A DNA stretch of 64,000 bases from Yamagishiella unicocca. Its lineage: Eukaryota > Chlorophyta > Chlorophyceae > Chlamydomonadales > Volvocaceae. Shown here piece by piece: positions 21,451-33,800 of this stretch; position 1 is the stretch's first letter; every line of letters starts with the position of its first letter. The position numbers and the translations under genes were made by a program. Location of the stretch: contig BDSL01000002.1 in assembly GCA_003116995.1 (NCBI GenBank), forward strand, positions 186,001-250,000, read 5' to 3'. A model generated the notes under the pieces. That model saw only the letters and a program-made list of their open reading frames with translations, did no database searches and had not been told where the DNA came from.

Positions 21451-24400
21451 CTACTTCTTCTTATTGTTCCCGCCCTTAACTTTGGCCTTTTTGACATGCT
21501 TTGGAACCTTGGCTTTCCGCTTCTCTCGATTCGCCTCCTTCACGGCCTTCTTGTTGGCCTTGCGCGCTGCGCGCTGCGCGTCCTTGTCGACCGCCCCGCC
21601 CTCGCCCTCACTCCCTTCCTCATCGTCCTCATCGCTGTCGCCTTCGTCACTGCCCGACCCCTCAGAGCCCCCGTCGCCATCGCCATCCCCGCGTCCCTGC
21701 GGCAACCCCGGAGTGTTTCCGTCGTTGTCACACGGCAGCTGAGTGGACGAGGCTGCTGCTCCGTCTGCCGAACGCTCCGCACCCGCTGTCGGTGCTTGCC
21801 CTCCCGCCTCCGTCTCCACTGCTGCGTCTCCGCGTCGCTCTGCTACAGCCAGCTCTCCCGCCTCCGCTGCCGCCACCTTCAACCGAACGTTTTTCCGACG
21901 CGGCGCCAAAGCCTCATCCCCTTCCGGATTTGATGCCTGCGCTGCCTCCGGCTCCAACACCGCCGGCTGCGCCCGGGCGCCTGATCCGTCCTGCTTCATG
22001 CCGGTGATAGTGGTGTAGTAGATGCCCTCAGTGTCTGTGCCCTTCTGCAGGCGCGCGTGATCGCGCTCAAAGTGCACTACCTCCTCCAGGCGCCGCGGGA
22101 TGAAGGCCTGGTGGAAGACCGCCTCCGCCACCTCGTCCTCGGCACACACGTCAATCGGGCGGCTGAGGTGGAGAAGCGGAGCGGCAGGGCAGGTATGGCG
22201 GACATTAGTAAGGCCCAGCACGGGAAACAGTCTTGCCGAATACCACCTTTGGAACGGAGGTGAAGCTTGCAAGAAGGTCATGAATATCAGCCAAGGCCAG
22301 GGGAAGAGAACACGCGCGCAACAGCCGACGTAGTAGTGCGAGGACAATGGCAGCTACGCAATGACAACATTGATTTTGCGTGGGCCGGAAGGTGTGCATG
22401 TCTTGGTATTTAGTAGTACGCAGGCAGATGGGTGTGCCGCCTCGTACGTCGCAAACGCCAACTTCGTATGTTGCCGCAACTTCGAAGGCCACCGTCATGA
22501 GGGAGTCAGGCAGCCCAGATACGTGCGGCGTGAGATGCAGCCCTTCATGACCAGAGCCCCGCTCGCCTGTGAGCCCACCCGAACTTGTCTCGACCCCGCA
22601 TCAACCACGGGCTAAAACGCGGCATCTTTCCACCGCACCCTAGCCTTTAGGAGGTGGGAATCCTGCTATGCTGGACCCAGTTGACCCAAGAGGCACACCA
22701 TCCCAAGTTGGCGAGCGGGCCACCCTTCGCTTGACAACTGGGCACCACGCCGGGAAGCGCACTGCGATAGAGGACCCCACCTTCAGGTAAAGGTGATCAC
22801 ACACACATACACACACACGTGACAACAGGCGCAGGGCGCTGCCCACGCACGCCTTGCACCCCCTGCACAGCCGGGCGCCGCCTCGTCTCACCTGGCGGCC
22901 AGCTCGCTCAGGTGCTCCAGCGCGGCGTCCACGTTGTCGTCGTTGATGGCGGGGTCGACCACGAACTCAAACGTCTCCCGCACCGAGAGGGTGGCGACGC
23001 CCGACCTGCGGAAGTAGTCGTTGATGTGCTTGCAGTCCTCGCGCAAGAAGTCCAGCGCCTTAGGGTGGTCCAGGTCCACCGACTGGCTCACGTCGATAAT
23101 GTACAGTTCGCCCTGGGATTGGTGGAGTCGAGGCAGGTATGCCGGGGCCAGCGCGCGTGAGACATGGATGCATGCTCGCTAGGAAGGGCTGAAAAAGAGG
23201 ACGCGAAGCACCGGTAGCTGACGGTTCTTGTTGCGTTGGGTACTTGGCGAAACGTCACCCGGGTGCTTTAGCGGGCTGTGATGGCGAGGCTGAAATCGAC
23301 TACTTTAGAGGCTGCGTTACCTAGCTACTGATACAACATCTGGAGTGGTTGTCCCGGTATTTAGTAGTACGCAGGCAGACGGGTGTGCCGCCTCGTACGT
23401 CGCAAACGCCAATTTCTCATGTTGCCGCAACTTCGAAGGCCGCCGTCATGAGGGAGTCAGACAGCCCAGATACGTGCGGCAAAGGTGGCCCAACTAAGTG
23501 GCATTTGCTGCCTGACAAGGTCGCTCGCAGCGTTCAGCTAATGTTTTCCCAAGTAACGGAAATAGATGTCCCGGTATTTAGTAGTACGCAGGCAGATGGG
23601 CGGCCACCTCGTACGTCGCAAACGCCAATTTTTTATGTTGCCGCAACTTCGAAGGCCACCGTCATGAGGGAGTCAGGCAGCCCAGATACGTGCGGCGGAG
23701 GTGGCTCAACTAGGTGCCATTCGCTGCCTGACAAGGTCGCTCGCAGCACTCAGGTATAATGTTTTCCCAAGTAACGGAAATAGATGTCTTGGTATTTAGT
23801 AGTACGCAGGCAGATGGGCGGCCGCCTCGTACGTCGCAAACGCCAACTTCGTATGTTGCCGCAACTTCGAAGGCCACCGTCATGAGGGAGTCAGGCAGCC
23901 CAGATACGTGCGGCGAAAGCCCCTCGACGCAACCCATTTTCCCTCGTCGCGCAAAGTCCCAGCCTCTTCTTGTTGGCGGCTTACCTTGTGGTACAGGATG
24001 TTATACTCCGACAGGTCCGCGTGCACCAGCCGGCACTTCTGAAACAACTTCCGGAGCAACAACAGCATCTCCGTGTATGCGGTGCGGAGCCGCTGCAGCG
24101 GTAGGCCAGCGTCGCGGAGCCGCGGGGCAGCCACGCCGTCCTCGCCGATGAACTCCATCACCAGCACATGCAGCCGCAGTTGCAGCGGCTGCGGCGAGTT
24201 GATGCCAGCTGCCTGCAGCCGCATCAGGTTGCGCATCTCCTTCTCGGCCCACATCTTCACCATCTTGCGAGGATTGGAGCGGCAGTAGCCGTTGCGGAAG
24301 CGGAAGTCGCCGGAGACGTACCTGCGGGGGAGAGGCGGCAGCGCGACCGGGGGGGAGACTGGGTCGTGAGCGGCGTGCGCAACATGCATACACGCAGTGA

Positions 24401-26048
24401 TGCCAATCGGCAACCGCACGGGCCGAATGGTCGAGGGGCCGACAGCCGGCATGGCGAATTAGCAAACGAATTTGGGGCGAAACGTGCTGTGAACAAGCTG
24501 GCAGCGAGTGAACCGATGCTGCACGGCTTTCCGTTCTCGACACGGCAACGTATATTGATATAGGCCTCCGTCATGAATGCTTGCCCTTACACTACCAGTA
24601 GGCTATGAAGCATACCATCCGAACGAAACGGAAGCAATGTCTCCACTCGGCCAACACGCAAAGATACTTGATGCCATTTCCGGGCTTCCCTTTTATAGCA
24701 CTGTTTACCGAACCCTTGCTTATCGAACCCTTGCAGCTAGCCTTGCCGCATGCTCGACCAGAATCCTCGCGGCCCCACGCCGCGCCAACACCCCGGGGCC
24801 TGATGTTTGCTCACCTGTCACGGTCCTTGAACACCAGGATCGACGTCTTGTAGATCTTGATGGCCATATCGCGGCCCTCGGGACCACTGGCGTGATACAC
24901 GTTGGCCTCCTTGCCGGTGGACACACAACCATTGATTTCGGAAAATAGGCCTCGGTTGAGCATCTTAAACAGGACCTGTTGCAAATAAACGGGGATGACG
25001 AACCTTCTAAGTGTCGGCGTCCATTTGGGAGCACACCTTCATAAACTTCACGCCCCGCCATTCCGTATCCCCCAACGCACGACCAATCCCGAAACGAGGC
25101 GTACCATGCGCGTGCGTGGGTCGATGGCCTGCTCCACGGTGGCCCGATCGCTTTTGTCTTTGGAGGCGATACGCGCATTGCCTTCGCGCATGGCGTTGGT
25201 ACGGACCACGTTTGCGACGGATGTCGAGACACGTGCCGACACGCCATCAAACGCATCCAGCGGGTCATCTAGCACGCCGCCGCCGCCACCGCCGCCACCC
25301 ATGCGTCCGCAGTTGAAGTGGCTGTCAAGACGCTGCATGGGATGCGCCGTGGAACAGGGTGGGTTTAGATGACGCGGGGATACGTACAACAAGTACAACC
25401 GGAGTGGTGTAGATAAGAGTTCAACAAGAGGAGGACAGAAGGGGATGCCTAGACCTATCAATGGCGCGCAACAACCTGCTGACACGGAAACCCCGTCAAA
25501 CACAACCTCCGGAACGCCATCGTCTGCACAAAGCCCCAAACTGCACACACCTGCATGTTGGCACCCTTGGGCTGCTGCGCCGCTTGCCTGCTGGCGGCAC
25601 CGCCACCCGCGTTGGGCCTGCGTATGAGCCCCGACGTGAAGTTTATGACAGCGCTTCCCCGGTGCGGAAAGTCTGTGGCGGGAGAGTTGTAGAGGCACGG
25701 GGAAGGCAGCTTATGCAGATTGCTGGCCCCGCATAAGCACGGGTTCGTTGCCCGATGGTGACTGCTGTGTCAGTGGACCCACGCACCGTCGCGCATGTCT
25801 GCCCACTCCAGTGCCTCGGCAAGTTCATCGTCGCTATCCACGTCCTCTTCGTCTTCACCCACATCGTAGTCGTCACCGTGCTCAATTAGAGCAGTGCCAG
25901 ACCCTTCCGCATGGTCTGCTGCGCCGGCAGGCTCGACGGACGGCGGCGGAGCTGCAGCCTCCAACCCGCCATCAATATCATCGTCGTCATCTGCATAACG
26001 TTCTTTTAATACATCAAAGGGTACTTCGTCCACTACAGCGGCGGCCAT
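21451..26048 (-). CDS. RIO1: RIO1-type atypical serine kinase
   Basis: Seven exons (26048-25787, 25672-25551, 25332-25105, 24975-24815, 24321-23985, 23112-22892, 22162-21451) join in phase to 680 residues. The RIO1 signature is complete. [11 protein letters not shown] and DPRTRM precede the kinase core. The ATP loop is [11 protein letters not shown] (residues 223-233), with the ATP-anchoring Lys244 in MAIKIYK. The catalytic loop is HADLSEYN with Asp360, and the metal-binding motif IIDVSQSV has Asp377. The N-terminus is acidic; the C-terminus (about 500-680) is low-complexity, acidic, then Lys-rich, as in other RIO1 proteins. RIO1 acts late in 40S ribosomal subunit maturation in the cytoplasm, with an autophosphorylation/ATPase cycle. 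Introns 5 and 6 carry copies of a ~218-bp repeat. It is divergent from the L22 gene over 278 bases. Confidence 0.95.
22402..22530. repeat. Isolated copy of the 218-bp repeat core, RIO1 intron 6
   Basis: About 128 bp starting CTTGGTATTTAGTAGTACGC and ending near GATACGTGCGGC, closely matching the three cores in intron 5. It lacks the ~90-bp spacer found between the tandem copies. Confidence 0.9.
23353..23914. repeat. Tandem 218-bp repeat array, RIO1 intron 5
   Basis: Three cores start at 23353, 23571 and 23789, a period of 218 bp. Each has a ~128-bp core (GGTATTTAGTAGTACGCAGG through GATACGTGCGG), and the first two are followed by a ~90-bp spacer containing GCTGCCTGACAAGGTCGCTC and CCCAAGTAACGGAAATAGAT. 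Together with the copy in intron 6 this is a small repeat family; no terminal inverted repeats or coding product were recognised. Confidence 0.9.
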
Positions 26049-26326
26049 GGTGCACTGCTGTTGAATTTGTAGTTGATTACCAGTCAGGGCTTTGACAACG
26101 GTATCTCATTAAGTTCCTCATTTATAGAGCAGCGTAAAGAGAAATCAATGGCCAGCCGGCCTTCGGAAGGGAAGAACATCGCATGTAGAGTGCCTTCGGG
26201 GCCCTATGGCATTGGCCTTCACTTGGCGATTCTCTTGGTTGCGTCCTGCTTCCATCCTCCTACTGCCGTGGCAAAGGGAACAACTAGTACATACTTCTAG
26301 GTTGCTTTTTGCCGCACGCAACGTCG
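26049..26326. promoter_or_regulatory. Bidirectional upstream region, RIO1 / L22
   Basis: Only 278 bases separate the RIO1 ATG (minus) and the L22 ATG (plus), so both promoters and 5' UTRs must lie here. The sequence is AT-richer than the flanks. No specific element is assigned. Confidence 0.6.
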
Positions 26327-27234
<908 letters not shown>

Positions 27235-27910
27235 AGCATGACTCCAGCGAACGCCGACTCTGGCAGCTTCATGGAGTTCCAGGGAAGAGGCAGCTCGACT
27301 GGAGGGCAGCAGCGCTGGTTCTAGCGAGACCTGCCCAGGGCATCCTCGGGGCTCGCGTAAGCTGGCCAATAACAGCAAGCTGGAGGCTAGTTACTAGCCA
27401 ACGGGTACTGATAGCGTGCTCCCGGACAGTATGTTCGCTTTAGTGCCGCCATCAGCAAGGATGCTGGGAGTTTTGTGGGATAGCTGAAGGACGCGGTGCT
27501 TCACGCACAGTGCATGACCACGGCCATGTACATGGCGAAAAGGGAATCATGCTCGTCTGGATGTTTGGCGGCTGATCTCTGCGTGGCACAGCTGGGGACT
27601 CTCACGCCCGACCCTGACCCAATTTTCGGTGGGGCGTATCTCCGGTGGCGCTGTGTCGTGCAGTATGCACGTGAGGGACGAAAGAGGCATGCAATTCGTC
27701 CATGTGCTGCACGGCAGCCGCATTTCGCGATGCGCTGCTGTGCGATACGACTTGCATGGGCAGCGGTCGGGGTGTTGAGGGGCGGCGCACCATGACAATG
27801 TATGGCGGAAGCCTGGTGTTACAGAGGCGGCGGAAGCCGGAATGCGGCTTCGCGATCCCTCGACATCGTATCTTGTGGTCATGTGACAGTCTTGCTGATC
27901 CTCTGGACGT

Positions 27911-27915
27911 TTACA
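27911..27915 (-). terminator. TGTAA poly(A) motif of the RING-H2 gene
   Basis: TTACA on plus, TGTAA on minus, 179 bases beyond the stop at 28094. Confidence 0.5.
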
Positions 27916-27939
27916 TACGTCAACTGACGTTGACCGCTT

Positions 27940-27944
27940 TGTAA
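27940..27944 (+). terminator. TGTAA poly(A) motif of L22
   Basis: TGTAA on the plus strand about 705 bases after the L22 stop, a 3' UTR length common in volvocine algae. It overlaps the predicted 3' end of the convergent gene. Confidence 0.4.
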
Positions 27945-28093
27945 CAAGTGGTTAAAGCGATTGCGCTAGGTTTTCATGCCGACGGAGGACCCCAATGCAT
28001 TTAATTATATGCCGAAAGAGGACCTCAATGCATGCACCACCCCAGCAGTGTGCGTCGCTAATTATCCCAACTACACGCAGATGCCCAATATAT

Positions 28094-30147
28094 CTAGATG
28101 TACGCGAACTCGTTGTGCGAGAGCGCGTTGGCTGCCCCCGCCCGCTCCCTGGCCTCCTCCGCTTCCCGCTCCTTGCGCGCCTCGTAGTGCGGGTCGTCCG
28201 TGGGCAGCTCCTTTCGGCACAGCGGGCACGAGTTGTTCTGGTCCAACCACGGCGCCAGGCACGTCACATGGTAGCTGTGCTTGCATGGCAGCAGCTGCAC
28301 CTCCTCGCCCACTTGCAAGTGCTCGGTGCAGACAGGGCAGACGGCATCCCTGCGCCAGGGGCGACGCAGTGCACCCCCGGGGGCGGGGGAGGACACGTCA
28401 GCAGTTGCGGCCAGACGGGCAGTGACCCTTTTCAAAGGTGAATACCTGTGGGCCAGGTCTGGCAGGTAGAATGTTGAACAGGTCGATGACTATGGCGCGG
28501 CCTCCACCCCATTGGAGCCTGTGACTCCCGCTCCTCAGCCATTTCGCGCGATCCCGCCCACGTCCTGCCGCATTGCGCCCAATCCAACCCGACCCAAGAT
28601 CCCTCCCTCCACCCGGCTCACCGCCCGAGCTGCCCCTCCAGCGTCGCTTCATCCAGCACGATGCGGGGTAGCGCCGCCACTACCTTCCTCGACGCTGGCG
28701 GCCGTGAGGGCTGCTGAGGCCCGCCCCGCGCCTGGAGAGCTGCCAGCACAGCGTCCAGCTCCCGCTCGATTGCCTCAGTCCCCCTGGCGATGGCCGACAT
28801 GCCGCTGTACACGGCCTGATGGGGTGGGTGCGCAAGGGGTGCAGGGCCGCGATAATGGGCTTGCAAACCAAACATGAGAAGATGAGATGCACCTGGCGGG
28901 TGCGCTTTGGCATGTGTGGTGCTGCTCGGCCGCCGTCCGTTGCTATAGCTGCCCAGCAAACGGCTTCCGTCAGCACCCCGCCCGCGGTAATCACCGAGTG
29001 AATGTCTCTTGACTGCCTGCACACGGCGGTCACCGCGTGCCGCAAAGCCTACCTCACAACCAGTTGCAATGTGTATCGCGACAACCCGCACACTGCAACC
29101 CACGGGCCTGGTGTATATAGACGTACGGCAGTTGGGTTTGAGATGCAGCCGAGCAGCCTCGCAATGGCGGCGCATCCCTTTTGACTGAGGCGGCGGCATG
29201 CGTGTTCCTGATTGAGGCGGCGGCATGCGGCAGCGCACCTGGATGCCCTCCAGGATAGCTGCTTGCAGGTTTGCCCGCTGCTGCAGCCGGCCCCTGCCGT
29301 CGCCCGTTTCCTCGCCGCCATCGCCGCCAGCAGCCTGGCCTTCCCCGGCGCCCGCTGCCGCCGGCGCCGATGTGCCCGTGTCGCCGCCACCGTCGATGCG
29401 GCGGCGCCGCTCTTCGTCGTCCAGGATCGGCCCCGTGTCGTCGTAGTGCGCCTCCGCGCCCTGCGAGCCCAAATGTGCAGCAGTGCAGAACAGCGCAACA
29501 TCGCTTTCAAAACATCGTTTTCAAAGTGCCCACCGTTGAGTGGGTGGGGACCATACATGGAACGGAGGACCGATTCCCTACCGCGAACACGAGTCTCAAC
29601 CGAACGCGGCACGGAACATCACGGACTACGCGTCCGAAACCCATTGAAACCCCGAGAAACCCCGCAAGCTTATACGGGCTATAGTATCTGAGGTTTGCTG
29701 AGTTCGCATCGGCAATTGTGGGTCACGTACCCGCCGCGCCTGGCTCAAACCCAACAACAGCTCCTCCATCGGCACGTTCGCGAGCGCTGCAGCGGCAGCA
29801 GCCTCTGTGGATGTCGCGACTGCACCTGCCGGGAGCTCGACGTCGTGCTGCGCTAGAAATCTCTCCGTCTCTGCTAGGCATTGCTGTACACGAGCCTGCT
29901 GCTCGGCACGGACGCAGCGGCGTTCGCAAACACGTAGCGTCTCCGCGGCAGCCTTCCATTGTGTGGGATTGCTGTACCGCGTGCGAAGGAGCGTCATAGT
30001 CCGTGGCAACAGTCCTAGCAGGCTCGTAAGCTTTCCATCGTTGTTGGGTGATGTTGACACGATTGCTTCCGATAGCTCCTTGAGGCCCTGATGGAATGTG
30101 GCCCGTTTCTCCAGCAGTGCAGCAATTGCGCGTTGCTGCTCTTCCAT
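28094..30147 (-). CDS. AIP2-like RING-H2 E3 ubiquitin ligase
   Basis: Exons seen: 30147-29731, 29460-29239, 28815-28622, 28518-28446 and 28349-28094. The first four join in phase. The N-terminus (about 1-139) is helical and Glu/Gln/Leu-rich; an acidic, Gly/Ala-rich segment follows, then a helix with the motif KVVAALPRIVLDE. The last exon is a RING-H2 finger: CPVC, then PCKHSYHVTC, then CPLC, giving C-x2-C-x14-C-x-H-x2-H-x2-C-x10-C-x2-C. It is followed by RKELPTDDPHYE and NALSHNEFAYI at the end, the C-terminal signature of plant AIP2-like ligases. It should transfer ubiquitin from an E2 to unknown targets. Exon 4 (ending PARPGPQ) and the RING exon do not join in phase with the sites I can see, so an exon edge is wrong, a tiny exon is missing, or there is a sequence error. 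The RING and terminal motif are firm. Confidence 0.8.
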
Positions 30148-30853
30148 ACTTGTCGAAGAAACTTAAACGTTTCAATTATCTTCTATTGTCGCAGCTCGAG
30201 GGGCATAGGTAGTTCAGTTGTATGAAGCCCTTTCTGAGGGATTAGTCCTTAGTTGCGTTGTGAAAGGGCATTTAATGGGTAAAAAGCGCAGTTGTCAAGG
30301 GGATTTTTATTCATGAATACGTCCTGTTCGAGAAGGATTGAGCTTTACGCGAGGCCACCTTCGCTGTCTCCGGCCCAAAAGCGTACGGATTGCCTCGATC
30401 CAACCCAAGTAGCACAATAATGTGCAGTAACTAATACGGTCTACACAGATAACGTCTGTCTAGGTTGCCCGTCCTGCAGGTCCACGGGTCATACACGGCA
30501 CTTTGGAGTCCGACGCCGTTCATTCCGCAGGCCATGTTGCGTGGACCACCATTGATAATAATTGACTACCTCGCACACAATTGCCCCGTTTTTACATCAA
30601 ATCCCAACCCGGCGCTGCTGGGGTTACGGGCATGGCCATTAGCCCCTGTCAACGTCACCACTGGGGCCATTCCCGGTGGTGACCGGGCCTGTCAACTGCC
30701 TTCGGGGTACATGTTACGCATCCGCACACCATGCCATTCACAACCACTTCAGCGCAGCACGTTCCTGCTAATGCTACGTTGAGCATCGCACGACGGCCGT
30801 CCAAAAGCCCATTGCCCGTCCTCCAGCTTCGCGAGTTGCGCAGCGCGCCATTC
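30148..30853. other. Intergenic stretch between RING-H2 and AAH genes
   Basis: About 700 bases upstream of the RING-H2 ligase and downstream of allantoate amidohydrolase. It is AT-richer near the RING-H2 start. A plus frame at 30465-30782 has no supporting feature. Confidence 0.5.
30592..30596 (-). terminator. TGTAA poly(A) motif of AAH
   Basis: TTACA on plus, TGTAA on minus, 258 bases beyond the AAH stop at 30854. Confidence 0.45.
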
Positions 30854-33800
30854 CTAAAGCTCGTCGCGAAGCGGCGGAGCTGCAGGGACAGCCTCCGGTT
30901 CAGCTGCGGGAGGCTGCGGCTCCGGCGCCGTGTTCCCTAGCACGCCGCCCACCACCCGGCCCCACAGGTATGCAGCCAGAGCGGCGGAGCTTGCTGTCAC
31001 GTCCTCGGGCGCCACGTGCTCCAGCGGCGAGTGGCTGACGCCGCCCCGACACCGGACAAACATCATGCCCATCTGCAGCATGCGGCGCACGCGGGTTGGA
31101 GCAGGGTGTAAGTTAGCTTGCCGTAAGAATGTTACCTGGGCGTGGTAGGGCGCCATCATGTCTTCGGCTACTAAGTACTGGCAGTCGCTGCGGTAGCTGG
31201 ACCGCCCCCTCCCGCTGCATGCGCCCGTCGTGGCGCCGACGGTGTGCGTCCACGAGTCGCCTCCCGGTGGCCGCACCCTCTCTTAACCCTCCCGGTGGCC
31301 GCACCCTCTCATCAGAGGTCTTTACCCTCCCGGTGGCCCTCAACCCCCTCCGGTGGCCGCACCCTGGGTATGGCCTCAGCGATGGCCATGGCGTCATGAC
31401 CCGCCCCGCTGACCAGCACCGGCACGGACTGCAGCGCCTTGACCAGCTGGCAGCTTTGCTCCACCTCCCCAGCAGTCAGAGCCGCCAGCAGGATGGGCTG
31501 TCGGTGGGGATTGGGGAAGTGGGGCAGAGGATAGGACACTTCGGGTCAGCCATGAATGGCTGCGAATGCCGGCTCGTGAAGTGACGCATGGGGTGAGGGC
31601 CACGGGCTCGAAGAGCCCCCAGGCGCCCCAACGGAACGCAGCCACGTGTGACAAAGTGACCAAGGCGCTCTGCAAACCCTGTCCAGCCCCCAGGATTTAC
31701 CAGGCAGTGCACCCCGTTATATGGCGTTATCAAGGTACAATACGATCCCGCACGGTTCACTCAGCGGCCTTGGTCCCGGCCGTTACTCGCCTCCGCGATC
31801 CTGACCGCCGCGCTCATGTTCTCGATGACCCCTGGGTCGCTCAGCACCGCCGCCGCGTCGTGCTTGCGGTCCACCTTGCACTCCACGTCGCGCCGCTCGC
31901 ACGCCTGGTACACCGCTTCCAGCACCCGCTCCACCACCTCCATGCGCACGTCGTCCGTCTTGCTGCGGACGTCCACGCTGAAGCCGGTGTAGCCGGAGAT
32001 GACGTTGGAGGCGCCGGGCCACACGTTCATCTCGCCCACAGTGCACACCAGGTTCTCCTCCTGCGGGCACAAGAGGCAGGCGAGAGACCAGCGGCATGGG
32101 CATGGAAGCCGGAGGTGGGGACGGAGCAGCGGGGGCCCCATGGGTGGTGGACTGGACCGCGTTGGGTTTCGGAGCGGCAAGAGTCGCAATCAGGAGGCCC
32201 ACCCTGGATGGCCATCCGACATGCCACATGTGAGACTGGCTGGGAGCCAACCCCTTAACTCCAATATGGACGCGCTGCCACGTGGCTGAGCTACTTCGTC
32301 GGACTGAACTCAGGCCAGCTGCACTCGCAGGGTTGCCGCAGCGCCCAACACAGGAGCGGCAGGCGCCCAACGAAGCGCTCTGCGGCACGCGCCCGCGTCA
32401 CGTGCGGTCGTTTTTTTTGCGTGCAACCCACATACCGGTATTACGTGGTCCGGAGTGGAAGGTGGGGCCAGGCGTGAAGGAGAGTGGTCTCACACGCATG
32501 GCACGTGCGGTGAGTTGCGGCCTGAAGGTCTAGGGACGGAAGGAGGCAAGGAACGCACCTCCGCCGCGCCGCCCTCGGTCTCCGACGCCAGGCACAGCGA
32601 CTCAATCGCCACCACGGCCTCCGCCGCCGCAACCAGCGCATCCCGCCGTCCGCGCATGGGCACCGTGCCCGCGTGGCCCTGCGTGCCGTTGATGTGCACC
32701 CACAGCCGCGTCTGACCAGCGATGCCAGCCACCACGCCCAGCGGCAGCCCCCGCGCCTCCAGCACGGGGCCCTGCTCGATGTGCACCTCGACGTACTCGG
32801 ATATGGTGGCGGGGTTGAGCGCCAGGGCGGCCACCCCGGCTCGTGGGTCGTCTATCTTGCCCTCCTCGCGCAGCACCTGCTCCAGGGTGGCCCCCGAGCG
32901 GTCCTTGGACGACAGCATGTCGTACTTGAGCAGCGTGCCGGCCTGCAGGAGGGGAAAGTGGTGGCCGGAGGGGAGGGAGGCTTCAAGAGGCGAGCGCCGT
33001 CTGGGGGGGTATTGCCGGCTCGCAGTTCCCTAAGCACAGCGACAGTCATGCACGCCCCAGCGCTCTGTCAGCGGCCGAACCATGTATCCACGGCTGAGTT
33101 CAAGCATGCGAGGCGTGCGTGCATTGCAACCGGGGTGCGCCTGCAGCGAAAACAGGAAGCGGGGAGGCCGCCCGCCCCGCCGCCTCGCCCCGGCCTCGTT
33201 GCCCCGCCCCAGCTGTACTTTATCGGTTCGTCGGCTTCCTCACTGCGCTACCCACCACGGCGCGGCTGCCGAGGAATGTGGACTGGAAGCGCACCCCCTC
33301 CTCGTCCGTGAACGCCACCAGGTGCACCGACCCCACCGCCAGCAGCGACGAGGCGAGTGTGGGCGGAATGACGATGTCGCCGTCCTGCACAGCGGGTGTG
33401 GTTGAGGGTATTGGCGTTGATGTTGAGGTTACTGGTGCGGGTGCGGGTACGGGTGCGGGTGCGGGTGCGGGTGCGGGTGCGGGTGCGGGTGCGGGTGCGG
33501 GTGCGGGTGCGGGTGCGGGTGCGGGTGCGGGTGCGGACGCAGCACAGCAGCAGCTGAGGAGTGACAGCGACCGCAGACGGCACGGAAGGATAGCTTACAC
33601 CCGTGGGCCGGCCAGGCTACATCCAGCCAGTCAGCGGCTACAGCCAGCAAGCCAGCAAAGATGGACTTGACACGGGGGAGGCAAAGTCCTCCGGAACCCT
33701 CTGGGCGGCGCGGTGGGAGGGTGCTTGTGCCGTGCTAACCTTCTCTTCGAACTGCGGCGGAAGCCGTGCTTGCAGTCCGCGCTGCTGCAGCTCCGTCAGC

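Larger units (their letters stand above)
27235..28093. other. Convergent 3' region of L22 and the RING-H2 gene
   Basis: About 860 bases without a supported gene; small frames in several phases are shadows. It should contain the long 3' UTR of L22 and the 3' UTR of the RING-H2 gene, whose poly(A) motifs lie within 35 bases of each other near 27911-27944. Confidence 0.5.

Noticed and set aside
23349..24151. Plus-strand frames with repeated peptides opposite RIO1 introns
   Set aside because: They arise from the 218-bp intronic repeat and antisense of a kinase exon; no start context or domain supports a gene.
33248..33583. Arg-Thr repeat protein on the minus strand
   Set aside because: Translation of the GGTGCG microsatellite in an AAH intron, not a gene.
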